Shown here piece after piece: positions 8,682 through 17,067 of a stretch of 37,594 nucleotides of DNA. This stretch comes from Hyphomicrobiales bacterium (GTDB taxonomy: Bacteria; Pseudomonadota; Alphaproteobacteria; Rhizobiales; JAJFHC01). The stretch spans positions 1-37,594 of the forward strand of contig JAJFHC010000093.1 of assembly GCA_021775835.1 (NCBI GenBank), read 5' to 3'. A program made the position numbers and the translations under genes. Below the pieces are notes generated by a model. It was given only the letters and a program-made list of their open reading frames with translations. It ran no database searches and was not told the origin of the DNA. Within the stretch, counting starts at the first letter, position 1. Every line of letters begins with the position of its first letter.

Positions 8682-8702
8682 CGGGCTGGAAATCGCAGCC
8701 CG
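8682..8702 (+). terminator. Possible hairpin terminator after the amidotransferase gene
   Basis: CGGGCTG and CAGCCCG form a perfect 7-bp stem around a 7-base loop, 80 bases after the stop. There is no clean run of T afterwards, only a TATATAT-rich stretch, so termination is plausible but weak. Confidence 0.4.
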
Positions 8703-8784
8703 GTGGGTATATATCTCCGGTTCAGCGCCTATGGAACCTGGACAGAAAACGCTAGAAACAACGGGTTCCCGACATCAATTAAAC

Positions 8785-8813
8785 TTGACGTCCAAGGCGG
8801 CGCGGGGTTTTAA
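8785..8813 (+). promoter_or_regulatory. Candidate sigma-70 promoter for the DAHP synthase gene
   Basis: TTGACG (8785-8790) and TTTTAA (8808-8813) are separated by exactly 17 bases and lie 66 bases before the start codon. The -35 box matches five of six consensus bases and the -10 box four of six. It is the best promoter-like match I see in this 277-bp gap. Confidence 0.45.
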
Positions 8814-8879
8814 ACAGCAAATTAGTTTTAGTAACCGTCTGGCGGAGCGCCAGCGGGCGTAGTTGAAGGGAATGAGAAC

Positions 8880-10271
8880 ATGGCGGAGCAGTGGACACCT
8901 GAAACCTGGCGGTCAAAGCCAATCAAGCAGGTCCCTGAGTTTACCGACAAGGCAGCGCTTGAAGATGTGGAAGCCCGCCTCGCCGGATATCCCCCACTGG
9001 TTTTCGCGGGCGAGGCCAGGCTGCTGAAGTCGCAACTAGCCGACGTGGCCGCTGGAAGGGCATTCCTGCTTCAGGGGGGCGACTGTGCTGAAAGCTTCCT
9101 GGAACATTCACCCGACAACATTCGAGATTTCTTCCGCGTCATGTTGCAGATGGCGGTCGTCCTGACCTATGCCGCTGCCTCGCCGGTCGTCAAGGTTGGT
9201 CGCATTGCCGGTCAGTTTGCAAAACCCAGGTCGTCTGACACCGAAGTTCAGGGCGATGTCGAGCTGCCCAGCTCTCGCGGCGACATTATCAATGCGACCG
9301 AATTCAACGAAGCGGCGCGAAACCCCGATCCGGAACGCCAGATCGCGGCCTACCGCCAGTCAGCCGCCACCCTCAACTTGTTGCGTGCTTTCGCCCAGGG
9401 TGGCTATGCGGATCTTGAGCATGTCCATCAATGGACACTCGGCTTCCTGGGCGACGGTCCGTCCTTCGAGCAATACAAGGAACTGGCGGACAGGATTTCC
9501 GAAACGCTGGGTTTCATGCGGGCGTGCGGCCTCAATTCTCAATCTGTGCCGCAGTTGCGCACGACGGATTTCTTCACCAGCCACGAAGCCCTGTTGCTGG
9601 GATTCGAACAGGCCCTGACCCGTGTCGATTCCACGTCGGGTGACTGGTACGCCACATCTGGGCACATGCTCTGGATCGGTGACCGCACCCGGCAGCCAGA
9701 CGGCGCACACGTCGAATTTTGCAAGGGCATCAAAAACCCGGTCGGCATAAAGTGTGGACCGTCCCTGGGTGCGGACGGTCTGCTGAAACTGATCGATATT
9801 CTGAATCCTGAAAATGAAGCCGGCCGAATCACGCTCATCGCGCGTTATGGTGCAGATAATGTCGAAGCCCATCTGCCGCAGCTTATTCGGTCCGTGGAAA
9901 GTGAAGGCCGCACCGTCGTCTGGTCCTGCGACCCGATGCACGGCAATACGGTCAAGGCCTCGAACGGCTTCAAAACACGGCCATTCGATCTGATCCTGTC
10001 GGAAGTGCGCCGGTTCATGGCCATTCATCGTGCCGAGGGCACCCATGCCGGTGGCGTCCATTTCGAGATGACCGGACAAAATGTCACCGTATGCACCGGG
10101 GGGGCGCGCGCGGTGACCGAATCCGATCTCTTTGACCGGTATCACACCCATTGCGATCCCAGACTCAATGCAGGACAAGCCCTCGAACTGGCTTTCTTGA
10201 TTGCCGACGGATTGAAGAAGGAGCGCGAAGGCCAGACACCAGCCATTCAGTCGGCGGTTGCTGGATTTTAA
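8880..10271 (+). CDS. Class II (plant-type) DAHP synthase
   Basis: 3-Deoxy-D-arabino-heptulosonate 7-phosphate synthase condenses phosphoenolpyruvate with erythrose 4-phosphate, the first step of the shikimate pathway. At 463 residues the length is normal for class II. The metal ligands are visible: C69 (QGGDCAESF), H354 (CDPMHGNT), E396 (HFEMTGQNV) and D426 (DPRLN). The [11 protein letters not shown] and KCGPSL blocks are also intact. ATG 8880 has AAGGG at a good distance upstream. The gene is monocistronic, with a candidate promoter just upstream and a small secreted-protein gene 146 bp downstream. Confidence 0.95.
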   Translation: MAEQWTPETWRSKPIKQVPEFTDKAALEDVEARLAGYPPLVFAGEARLLKSQLADVAAGRAFLLQGGDCAESFLEHSPDNIRDFFRVMLQMAVVLTYAAASPVVKVGRIAGQFAKPRSSDTEVQGDVELPSSRGDIINATEFNEAARNPDPERQIAAYRQSAATLNLLRAFAQGGYADLEHVHQWTLGFLGDGPSFEQYKELADRISETLGFMRACGLNSQSVPQLRTTDFFTSHEALLLGFEQALTRVDSTSGDWYATSGHMLWIGDRTRQPDGAHVEFCKGIKNPVGIKCGPSLGADGLLKLIDILNPENEAGRITLIARYGADNVEAHLPQLIRSVESEGRTVVWSCDPMHGNTVKASNGFKTRPFDLILSEVRRFMAIHRAEGTHAGGVHFEMTGQNVTVCTGGARAVTESDLFDRYHTHCDPRLNAGQALELAFLIADGLKKEREGQTPAIQSAVAGF

Positions 10272-10417
10272 CCTCGTTGCCACAAATCTGTCGTGGTTTC
10301 GACATCGTGTTTTTGCCGAATCTCCTTTTTATGGTACGTTTTGTCTGAGGGGTTTGGTAATGAAAGGCAGTCGCTTGGTAGAAAGCATCAAGGTCTGCAA
10401 GGATTAAGGAGAGAAGT

Positions 10418-10738
10418 ATGGCGAGGATATTTTCCAAAATCCGGTGGATGAGTTTTATCGCACTGATTGCGGCCGGTGTGATGTTCACGGCGGCTGAAGT
10501 CGAACCGGTTCAGGCCGGTGGAATCAATCTCGATATCTTTGTTGGCCCGAGCCATGGCGGATATCGTGAAGACTACTACTACAACGAGCCTTCATATTAT
10601 GCACCGCCTCCGCGGTATGGCCGGCGTTGCCACTATCACAAACGCAAGATTCGAGGCGTCCATCGTCACCGCAGAGTGGGGTGCCACAAGCATCGCAAGC
10701 GGGTCCGGCGTCACTGGAGCCACGTGCGGGTACACTGA
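10418..10738 (+). CDS. Small secreted His/Arg-rich protein
   Basis: A 106-residue protein with a clear signal peptide (residues 1-32, cleavage likely after PVQA), preceded by AAGGAGAG. The mature part starts with a Tyr/Pro-rich stretch (residues 50-67) and ends in a strongly basic His/Arg/Lys tail with repeated HRH, HKHRKR and RRHW elements and two cysteines (C71 and C89). Such tails may bind metal, polyanions or nucleic acid at the cell surface, but no function is known. It is followed within 40 bases by a strong terminator. Confidence 0.65.
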   Translation: MARIFSKIRWMSFIALIAAGVMFTAAEVEPVQAGGINLDIFVGPSHGGYREDYYYNEPSYYAPPPRYGRRCHYHKRKIRGVHRHRRVGCHKHRKRVRRHWSHVRVH

Positions 10739-10775
10739 CCTGACCTGATCAGTAAGGCACCATTGCCAGACAAAC

Positions 10776-10804
10776 AAAAAGGTGCAGTTTTCTGCACCTT
10801 TTTT
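10776..10804 (+). terminator. Strong intrinsic terminator
   Basis: GGTGCAG (10781-10787) and CTGCACC (10792-10798) form a 7-bp stem with a TTTT loop, extended by A5 on the left and T6 on the right, giving a typical rho-independent terminator. The symmetrical A and T tracts let it work for the convergent minus-strand gene too. Confidence 0.9.
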
Positions 10805-10843
10805 CGTTTTTGAAACCAGTTCCCGTCCACCAACAGTTGTCTG

Positions 10844-11242
10844 TCAACTACGGTCGAATATTTTGAGGTACGTATTCCAGACGACGGCTTCATACTTGAA
10901 CGTCCAATCTTCAGCGTAGTTTTCTCCGCGGCCACATTCCATCTGTCGGCATGAAGTCATCAGGTCGTTGTTATGACCTAATTCATGCAGGAAGACACGT
11001 AACAACTGATAGGCGCGGGCGGTCCCGATGGTAAACTTGCAAAGGTAGTCTTGACCGCGTCGTTCACACGGAATCCCAAGCCGCCGGAAGAGAGATTGAT
11101 GCTCGTAAGTGATAATCTTTGTGACCGAGCCTCCAGAGATCGCGCTTCCAAGCACACAATGCAATGACACCCACGTGGTTGCACCAGCCATTACAGTCTT
11201 AATCGCCTGTTGCCAGCAGAACCGCATCAAATCGATGTGCAA
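10844..11242 (-). CDS. HExxH zinc-metallopeptidase-like protein beside an antitoxin-like gene
   Basis: The product has the zinc-binding signature HELGH (H86, E87, H90 counting from the TTG at 11242), followed by RGENYAEDW, where E107 or E111 could be the third ligand. It is small (132 residues) and lacks a signal peptide. I recall homologous small proteins with LLRVFLHELGH but no established function. The start is uncertain: TTG 11242 and ATG 11227 are possible, yet the frame stays open upstream to 11331 and beyond and encodes plausible protein (ISIFYQGPTFT) with no start codon in that stretch. The gene may therefore use a rare start or have lost its 5' end. It lies directly downstream of the antitoxin-type gene, in the same direction. 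Confidence 0.6.
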   Translation of the reverse strand: MHIDLMRFCWQQAIKTVMAGATTWVSLHCVLGSAISGGSVTKIITYEHQSLFRRLGIPCERRGQDYLCKFTIGTARAYQLLRVFLHELGHNNDLMTSCRQMECGRGENYAEDWTFKYEAVVWNTYLKIFDRS

Positions 11243-11328
11243 GCGAATTCCATTCGGGAATGATTTCGATGAACGCGTGAATGTCGGTCCTTGATAAAAG
11301 ATGCTAATATCCGCGCCGGACTTACACC

Positions 11329-11520
11329 TCAGTCCAAGTTCAGCGCCACGTCGACTGAGTGTATGTGCCGCAGCACACGGTCGTACCCCTCTTTGGTGTT
11401 CAGTAGCTCTTTTGGGGCAAAGCCGAGTTCGGCACTCATCTTCTCCAACCAGTCCTTGGCCCGCTCTTTGGAGCCAAACACTTCGGTGGATCTGCTCAGG
11501 GCATCGGAATAGTAAGTCAT
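11329..11520 (-). CDS. Short Xre/MbcA/ParS-type antitoxin toxin-binding domain protein
   Basis: A 63-residue protein consisting almost wholly of the DUF2384-type domain: EVFGSKERAKDWLEKMSAEL (13-32) then LGFAPKELLNTKEGYDRVL. The pattern vfGs-x-x-x-A-x-x-WL ... P-x-eLL-x-T-x-x-Gy-x-x-Vl is the toxin-binding domain of Xre/MbcA/ParS antitoxins, which neutralise RES-domain NAD-degrading toxins. Usual antitoxins have an added N-terminal helix-turn-helix domain; it is absent here. The next gene is not a RES toxin but an HExxH protein. The ATG at 11520 is the only sensible start. Family assignment is by eye from the motif. Confidence 0.65.
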   Translation of the reverse strand: MTYYSDALSRSTEVFGSKERAKDWLEKMSAELGFAPKELLNTKEGYDRVLRHIHSVDVALNLD

Positions 11521-11862
11521 ACGCTCATTCCTATCGATTTATGCATCGGCAATATTTGCTCACGCCGTTCGATCGAAGATCCCCACCCGACCGGTTGCAA
11601 AACCCCTCAACACAGAATGACGGACTTTCAGGTATTGAACTTGATGCACATCAAAGCTCGCCCAAAAATGCCACCCCCCTACTAACCTGTCGATCATGAG
11701 GAGCTTCACGCGCACACTGATTGCATGACTGTCGATCGGCAATTTGGCTCCAAATTGGGCTGATAACGTTAAATGCACAAGAAAATGTCCAAGTCCGGCA
11801 TTACATCAAAGCCTGATTGCCCTATTTGATCGAGTAGCGATTGTTCGCAAAGGAATGGACTT
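11521..11862. other. 342-bp intergenic region with an FNR-type box
   Basis: No ORF in this interval resembles a protein. It separates the minus-strand antitoxin-like gene from the plus-strand SMI1/KNR4 gene and contains the palindrome at 11641-11654. The base composition is visibly more AT-rich than the flanking housekeeping genes. Confidence 0.6.
11641..11654. promoter_or_regulatory. Perfect FNR/FixK-type palindrome
   Basis: TTGATGCACATCAA matches the FNR/ANR/FixK consensus TTGAT-N4-ATCAA exactly. It lies 121 bases before the antitoxin-like start (minus strand) and 209 bases before the SMI1/KNR4 start (plus strand). An oxygen- or redox-sensing CRP/FNR regulator may act here, but no such regulator is encoded in the window and a chance match is possible. 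Confidence 0.5.
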
Positions 11863-12354
11863 ATGACCGTGAAACTCACCGAAGCCTCGCCAGCATCCAA
11901 AAACGAGATCGAGGCTTTTGAGAAGGTGTTGGGCGTCAGGTTGCCAGATGAGTACAGGAACTTTCTCTTGTCACATAACGACGCGACACCAGAGCCCAAC
12001 AGTTTTCCGGTTGGTAGCGACAATGACAGCGGCGTGAACCGGTTCGTTCCCTGCAGCGAAATTGTTGAGCAGATGAAATTCGTCGACCATGTTTCATTCA
12101 AGATGATTCCAATTGCAGAGGATGACTGCGGAAACTACGTCCTGCTGAATCTTGACGATAGCGGCAGAATCTATTTTTGGGACCACGAGGAACCCTACGA
12201 ACAGATTGAGTTGGCTCCGGGAATGAACGCGTTCTTGGAGCTTCTGGAACCTTTCGATTGCAATTCGGTCCAACTCAAAAAAGGGCAGGTCATTAGCTCT
12301 TGGATTGATCCTGAGTTCTTGAAAGAGCTGAAGGAGAAGGGCGAAATCGATTAG
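11863..12354 (+). CDS. SMI1/KNR4 (SUKH) family immunity-type protein
   Basis: A 163-residue acidic cytoplasmic protein with the SUKH fold signatures: the N-terminal helix and strand block FEKVLGVRLPDEYRNFLLSH (residues 24-43), then PIAEDDCGNYVLLNL and GRIYFWDHE in the middle. In bacteria SUKH proteins mostly neutralise secreted or contact-dependent toxins, often nucleases. No toxin, Rhs or polymorphic-toxin gene is in the window, so it is an orphan, possibly part of a defence stock against neighbours. It is lower in GC than its neighbours, consistent with transfer. The function is inferred from the family only. Confidence 0.8.
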   Translation: MTVKLTEASPASKNEIEAFEKVLGVRLPDEYRNFLLSHNDATPEPNSFPVGSDNDSGVNRFVPCSEIVEQMKFVDHVSFKMIPIAEDDCGNYVLLNLDDSGRIYFWDHEEPYEQIELAPGMNAFLELLEPFDCNSVQLKKGQVISSWIDPEFLKELKEKGEID

Positions 12355-12552
12355 TGGATCTCCGCCTCATTGAACCGCCGAATTTCTGAAAAGAGTCAAA
12401 ACCGGCAGAACCGGGCCTGCGAACAGACGGTGGCTCTTGGGTGAGTTTCAGACACCGGTCCTCGCGTGTGGGACGAAGTTAATCGGACGGGATGTTTTTT
12501 TGACTTGGCCGATGCGATAACGCGACATCGGCGAGGCAATGCCAAGCGTGCC

Positions 12553-13011
12553 TCAGATACAGGCCTTCGATCCATTGGCCCACAGCAGGACGTCGTCCTT
12601 GAGTTGCTGGGCGAGAACTTGATCTTCGGGAACTTGCGAAAAATTGAGTTCCGTCAGGCTTGTTCCGGTGTCTCGAAAGCCTACGGAAAAAACCGTTGTA
12701 GGAGGTGTGCTGGCCTGTGCGCTGGCTGGTCTCAGCACCAGACGGACAGTAGGGTGTCCTTTTGCTTCGTCTGGCAGGGCGAGGACGGTGAGGGCGGCCA
12801 GTTCTTCCGATCTGGTTGGCCAGCAGGTGCGGGCCAGTTCTCCCACGCTGGCCGCAAGCCGGCGCGGGTCGCCGGGGGCGGTATACACGGTATCGGATAC
12901 CGGTGGTGGGGCAGGTCCACCGCCGCATCCCGCAAGCACCGCAGTTGCCGCGAAGAGCGCGCACCAGCGCCGAGCGCTAAATCCGAGACTATTATCGTAC
13001 CCAACCCGCAT
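12553..13011 (-). CDS. Predicted lipoprotein
   Basis: From the ATG at 13011 the 152-residue product has a basic N-terminus, a hydrophobic stretch (WCALFAATAVLAGC) and a clear lipobox LAGC with the acylated cysteine at residue 29, followed by GGG and a proline-rich linker. It should be anchored in the outer membrane or periplasmic face. The C-terminal part has strands such as TVRLVLRPAS and TTVFSVGF but no recognised domain. The longer frame from 13035 adds eight residues before the signal and is less likely. It diverges from nadE with 163 bp between the starts. Confidence 0.72.
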   Translation of the reverse strand: MRVGYDNSLGFSARRWCALFAATAVLAGCGGGPAPPPVSDTVYTAPGDPRRLAASVGELARTCWPTRSEELAALTVLALPDEAKGHPTVRLVLRPASAQASTPPTTVFSVGFRDTGTSLTELNFSQVPEDQVLAQQLKDDVLLWANGSKACI

Positions 13012-13174
13012 GTCTGTAATGTACAGCGGGCACATTCAACGTCAATCTATCCACGTCATATTTACACCATTCTTTTTGCTCTTTTGCGCTGTTGCGACCC
13101 CTGGAGCCGGGATATAAGTGCCTAGTTCATTTGCTTCGGTAAAATATCCTTGCGAAACAGGAAATAAGGCAGAC

Positions 13175-14836
13175 ATGGCGCGGACATTGAAAATCGCATT
13201 GGCGCAGCTCAATCCGGTGCTGGGCGATATCGCGGGCAACGCCGATCTGGTGCGTAAGACGCGTGCCACGGCGGCCGAAATGGGCGCTGATTTGGTGGTG
13301 TTCAGCGAATTGTTCATCACGGGTTATCCGACCGAGGACCTTGTACTCAAGCCGGCCTTTCAGCGCGCCGCCCGTGACGCGGTCGAGGCTCTGGCCAGGG
13401 AAACCGGTGATGACGGCCCAGCCCTCCTTTTGGGCACACCCTGGGTCGACGACGGTAAACTCTACAACGCCGTTGCCCTGCTCGATCGGGGGCAGGTCAA
13501 AACCGTGCGTTTCAAGGTCGATCTGCCAAATTACGGCGTGTTCGACGAAAAACGCCTGTTCGAAGTGGGGCCGATGCCCGGTCCCATAGAATTTCAGGGC
13601 GTCCGGCTGGGCGTGCCGATCTGCGAGGACATCTGGAACGAAGAGGTCTGCGAGTGTCTTGAAGAGACCGGTGCCGAAATCCTGATCGTCCCCAACGGTT
13701 CACCCTACGATAGCGACAAGCAGGACGTGCGTCTCAATATCGTGGTCAGCCGGGTAACGGAAACAGGACTGCCGCTTGCTTACCTGAACCAGCTTGGCGG
13801 GCAGGATGAACTGGTCTTCGACGGTGGTTCGTTTGTGCTTAACGCGAACCGTAGCCTGGCGCTGCAGATGCCGGCCTGGCAGGAAGCCATCACCCTGACC
13901 ACCTGGGAGGAAGACGACGACGGCTGGACTTGCAAGCCCGGTGAGGTTGTCCCTGTGGAAGAGGGACTGGAATCGATCTATTCGGCCTGCGTGCTGGGCC
14001 TGCGCGACTACGTCAACAAGAACCGGTTTCCCAGTGTCGTCCTTGGCATGTCCGGCGGCATTGACTCCGCAATCTGTGCCGCCATGGCGGCCGATGCTCT
14101 CGGCGCTGACCGGGTTCACTGTGTCATGCTGCCCTATCGCTACACCAGCGAGGACAGTCTGACCGATGCCAGGGAATGTGCAGCGGCCCTGGGGGTGCGC
14201 TATGACATCGTACCGATTGCCGAACCGGTCGAAGGCTTCAGTTCAGCCCTCGAAGGTCTGTTCAACGGGCGTGAGCCGGACGTCACGGAAGAGAATATCC
14301 AGTCCAGGGTTCGCGGATCCCTGTTGATGGCCATTTCCAACAAGTTCGGTCCCATGGTGGTGACCACCGGCAACAAGTCCGAAGTATCCGTCGGTTACGC
14401 CACCCTATACGGCGACATGAACGGCGGCTTCAACCCGATCAAGGACCTTTACAAGACGCAAGTTTTCGATCTGGCGAACTTCCGTAACCAGAAACGGCCC
14501 AAGGGCTGTCTTGGCCCCGACGGCCGTGTGATTCCTGAGAACATCATCACCAAGCCGCCGACGGCTGAATTGCGTGAAGGCCAGAAGGACGAGGATTCGC
14601 TGCCGCCCTACGACAAGCTCGATGACATTCTCATCTGCCTGATCGAGGATGAAATGTCGGTATCGGAAATCATGGCGCGCGGCCACGGAAAAGAAACCGT
14701 GGAACGGATCCAGCATCTGCTCTACATCGCTGAATACAAACGCCGCCAGGCAGCTCCTGGCGTCAAGGTCTCCGACCGCAATTTTGGCCGCGACCGTCGT
14801 TATCCCATCACCAATGCTTACCGGGATCGAGGCTGA
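13175..14836 (+). CDS. nadE: Glutamine-dependent NAD+ synthetase
   Basis: Makes NAD+ from nicotinic acid adenine dinucleotide, ATP and glutamine in the cytoplasm. The 553-residue protein is the two-domain form. Residues 5-260 are a nitrilase-type glutaminase with the triad E45 (FSELFITGYP), K114 (FKVDLPNYG) and C150 (VPICEDIW). Residues 285-553 are the synthetase with the pyrophosphatase loop SGGIDSA starting at S293, plus TTGNKSEVSVGYATLYGD and FNPIKDLYKT. ATG 13175 is chosen because the glutaminase domain starts at once; the frame extends upstream to 13118 without similarity. It is followed 42 bases later by the amine dehydrogenase gene in the same direction. Confidence 0.95.
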   Translation: MARTLKIALAQLNPVLGDIAGNADLVRKTRATAAEMGADLVVFSELFITGYPTEDLVLKPAFQRAARDAVEALARETGDDGPALLLGTPWVDDGKLYNAVALLDRGQVKTVRFKVDLPNYGVFDEKRLFEVGPMPGPIEFQGVRLGVPICEDIWNEEVCECLEETGAEILIVPNGSPYDSDKQDVRLNIVVSRVTETGLPLAYLNQLGGQDELVFDGGSFVLNANRSLALQMPAWQEAITLTTWEEDDDGWTCKPGEVVPVEEGLESIYSACVLGLRDYVNKNRFPSVVLGMSGGIDSAICAAMAADALGADRVHCVMLPYRYTSEDSLTDARECAAALGVRYDIVPIAEPVEGFSSALEGLFNGREPDVTEENIQSRVRGSLLMAISNKFGPMVVTTGNKSEVSVGYATLYGDMNGGFNPIKDLYKTQVFDLANFRNQKRPKGCLGPDGRVIPENIITKPPTAELREGQKDEDSLPPYDKLDDILICLIEDEMSVSEIMARGHGKETVERIQHLLYIAEYKRRQAAPGVKVSDRNFGRDRRYPITNAYRDRG

Positions 14837-14878
14837 ACCCGCTCACCGGTCCAATGAATACTCGACAAGGATACTCCC

Positions 14879-16978
14879 ATGTCCCGTGATCCGCGCTACG
14901 ACATCCTGTTTGAACCGGTCCAGATCGGCCCGGTGACCGCACGCAATCGTTTCTTCCAGGTGCCTCACTGCATCAGCATGGGCCATCGTTATCCCTTCGC
15001 CCAGGCCGCCCTGCGCGGCGTCAAGGCCGAGGGCGGCTGGGCGGTCGTTTGCACCGAGGAAGCCGAAATCCATCACTCCTCGGAAATCTCACCAGCCCTT
15101 GAACACCGCATCTGGGACGCTCAGGACATGCCCGCCCTGCGTCTGACGACCGACGCCGTGCACGAACATGGCAGTCTTGCAGGCATTGAACTGGTCTACA
15201 ACGGCCACCACGCGCCCAACCGCTACAGCCGCGAGACCCCGATGGCGCCGTCCCATGTGCCGGTCGACAGTCATGAGCCGGTTCAGGCCCGCGCCATGGA
15301 CAAACAGGACATCGCGAATTTCCGGCGCTGGCATCGCGATGCCGGTCTGCGCGCTCGCGATGCCGGCTTCGATATCATCTACGCCTATGCCGGCCACGAC
15401 ATGAGCCTGCCCATGCATTTCCTGTCGACGCGCCACAATTCCCGTATCGACGAGTATGGCGGCAGTCTGGAAAACCGGGTGAGGTTGTTCCGGGAAATGA
15501 TCGAGGATCTCAAGGATGCCGTGGGCGACCGTTGCGCCGTGGCCGTCCGCCTGGCCGTCGACGAATTGCTGGGAGCCGATGGCCTTGAATCAGGCGGGGA
15601 GGGCCATGACACCGTGGCTATGCTGGCGGAACTGCCCGATATCTGGGACATCAATATTGCCGACTGGAGCAACGACTCCATGACCGCCCGCTTCAGTGAG
15701 GAAGGATTTCAGGAACCCTATACGGCGTTCGTGAAGAGCCTGACCACCAAACCGGTTGTCGGCGTCGGTCGTTTTACGTCACCCGATGCCATGGTCAGCC
15801 AGATCAAGCGCGGTGTGCTCGACATGATCGGTGCCGCGCGGCCGTCGATTGCCGATCCGTTCCTGCCCAAGAAGATTGAGGACGGTCGCGCCGACGAAAT
15901 CCGCGAATGCATAGGCTGCAATATCTGCGTCGCCTCCGACAACGTGGTGATGCCGATCCGTTGTACCCAGAACCCGACCATGGGCGAGGAGTGGCGCCGC
16001 CAGTGGCATCCCGAAATCATACCGCCAAGCGCACCAGACACGCGTGTCCTCGTGGTTGGCGGCGGTCCCGCGGGGCTTGAGTGCGCAAGAGCATTGGGCG
16101 TGCGCGGTGCGTCGGTAACGCTTGCCGAGGCCAGCGGCGAACTCGGCGGACGCTCGACCCGTGAAGCGCGGCTGCCGGGACTATCTACCTGGGCGCGGGT
16201 GCGCGACTACCGGGTCGGCCGGATCCAGGAAATGGTTAACGTCGAGACCTATCTGGAAAGCGCGCTTGACGTCGATCACGTGCTCGAGTTCGGCTGTGAG
16301 CATGTGGCCCTGGCAACCGGATCGTCATGGCGCAGGGATACCGTTGGCCGCCACCACAAGCAGCCCATCGACGGCCTTGACCTGATGCCCCTCTTTACGC
16401 CCGACGACATGTTGTCAGAAAGCTTCGACCCCGATGCCTTGCCTGCCGGCAATATTGTTGTGTTCGATGACGACCACTACTACATGGGCGGTGCTATCGC
16501 CGAAGCGCTTGTGAAACGGGGCAGGGACGTGACGCTGGTCACACCGGCCTCGGAAGTTTCCGCATGGACCCAGAACACCCTTGAGCAGGCCAGAATTCAG
16601 ACAGCGCTTCTGGAAATGGGCGTCACGGTCCATCAACAGCGCGGTCTGAAGCGTGCCGGGAAGGGAACTCTCGATCTGGCATGCGTCTTCACGGGCCAAA
16701 CCGAAACCATTCTCTGCGCAGCCCTCGTATCGGTCACCGCCCGGCTGCCCGACCGCGTCCTCTATGACGCTTTGCTGGCGCGCGAAGACGACTGGCCGGA
16801 CGCCGGTATCAAGTCGGTCTCCCTGATCGGCGACGCCTTGGCACCCGGCACGATCGCCGCCGCCGTCTATGGCGGTCATCGCTACGCCCGGGAATTCGAC
16901 AATAAGCCCGACCCCGACAAGGCGCCCTTCAGACGGGAAATGCCCTGGTACGGCGAACAGCATCCGGCCTGGCAATAG
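14879..16978 (+). CDS. Amine dehydrogenase of the trimethylamine/dimethylamine/histamine dehydrogenase family
   Basis: A 699-residue flavin/iron-sulfur oxidoreductase (trimethylamine dehydrogenase, 729). Residues 1-340 are an Old-Yellow-Enzyme TIM barrel with VPHC, so C31 aligns with the cysteine that carries covalent FMN. The 4Fe-4S cluster ligands are C344, C347, C350 and C362. Residues ~390-660 form the ADP/FAD-type domain (VLVVGGGPAGLECA). Catalytic Y170 and H173 and D266 are kept, and W263 of the substrate bowl is kept, but the positions of the other two bowl aromatics (Y60 and W355 in the trimethylamine enzyme) hold E61 and D354. That argues against trimethylamine and for a different amine, perhaps closer to histamine dehydrogenase. 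Electrons would pass to an electron-transfer flavoprotein not seen here. Confidence 0.88.
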   Translation: MSRDPRYDILFEPVQIGPVTARNRFFQVPHCISMGHRYPFAQAALRGVKAEGGWAVVCTEEAEIHHSSEISPALEHRIWDAQDMPALRLTTDAVHEHGSLAGIELVYNGHHAPNRYSRETPMAPSHVPVDSHEPVQARAMDKQDIANFRRWHRDAGLRARDAGFDIIYAYAGHDMSLPMHFLSTRHNSRIDEYGGSLENRVRLFREMIEDLKDAVGDRCAVAVRLAVDELLGADGLESGGEGHDTVAMLAELPDIWDINIADWSNDSMTARFSEEGFQEPYTAFVKSLTTKPVVGVGRFTSPDAMVSQIKRGVLDMIGAARPSIADPFLPKKIEDGRADEIRECIGCNICVASDNVVMPIRCTQNPTMGEEWRRQWHPEIIPPSAPDTRVLVVGGGPAGLECARALGVRGASVTLAEASGELGGRSTREARLPGLSTWARVRDYRVGRIQEMVNVETYLESALDVDHVLEFGCEHVALATGSSWRRDTVGRHHKQPIDGLDLMPLFTPDDMLSESFDPDALPAGNIVVFDDDHYYMGGAIAEALVKRGRDVTLVTPASEVSAWTQNTLEQARIQTALLEMGVTVHQQRGLKRAGKGTLDLACVFTGQTETILCAALVSVTARLPDRVLYDALLAREDDWPDAGIKSVSLIGDALAPGTIAAAVYGGHRYAREFDNKPDPDKAPFRREMPWYGEQHPAWQ

Positions 16979-17067
16979 CTGCGGCCGATGGCGGGTGGTA
17001 TGCGAGATACGGAGGGAATATAGTTCCGACGAGGAGAGTTTCAGGCGAACGAGGGGTGTCGGCAGGG

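Noticed and set aside
9360..10283. Minus-strand ORF of 307 codons
   Set aside because: It is the antisense shadow of the class II DAHP synthase, which has all metal-ligand motifs in frame.
11329..11520. Classical RES-type toxin-antitoxin operon
   Set aside because: The downstream protein has an HELGH signature and no RES-domain arrangement, so the usual pair cannot be claimed.
12508..12532. Hairpin GCCGATG / CATCGGC downstream of the lipoprotein gene
   Set aside because: The T-rich run lies on the wrong side of the stem for either direction of transcription, so it is not a canonical terminator.
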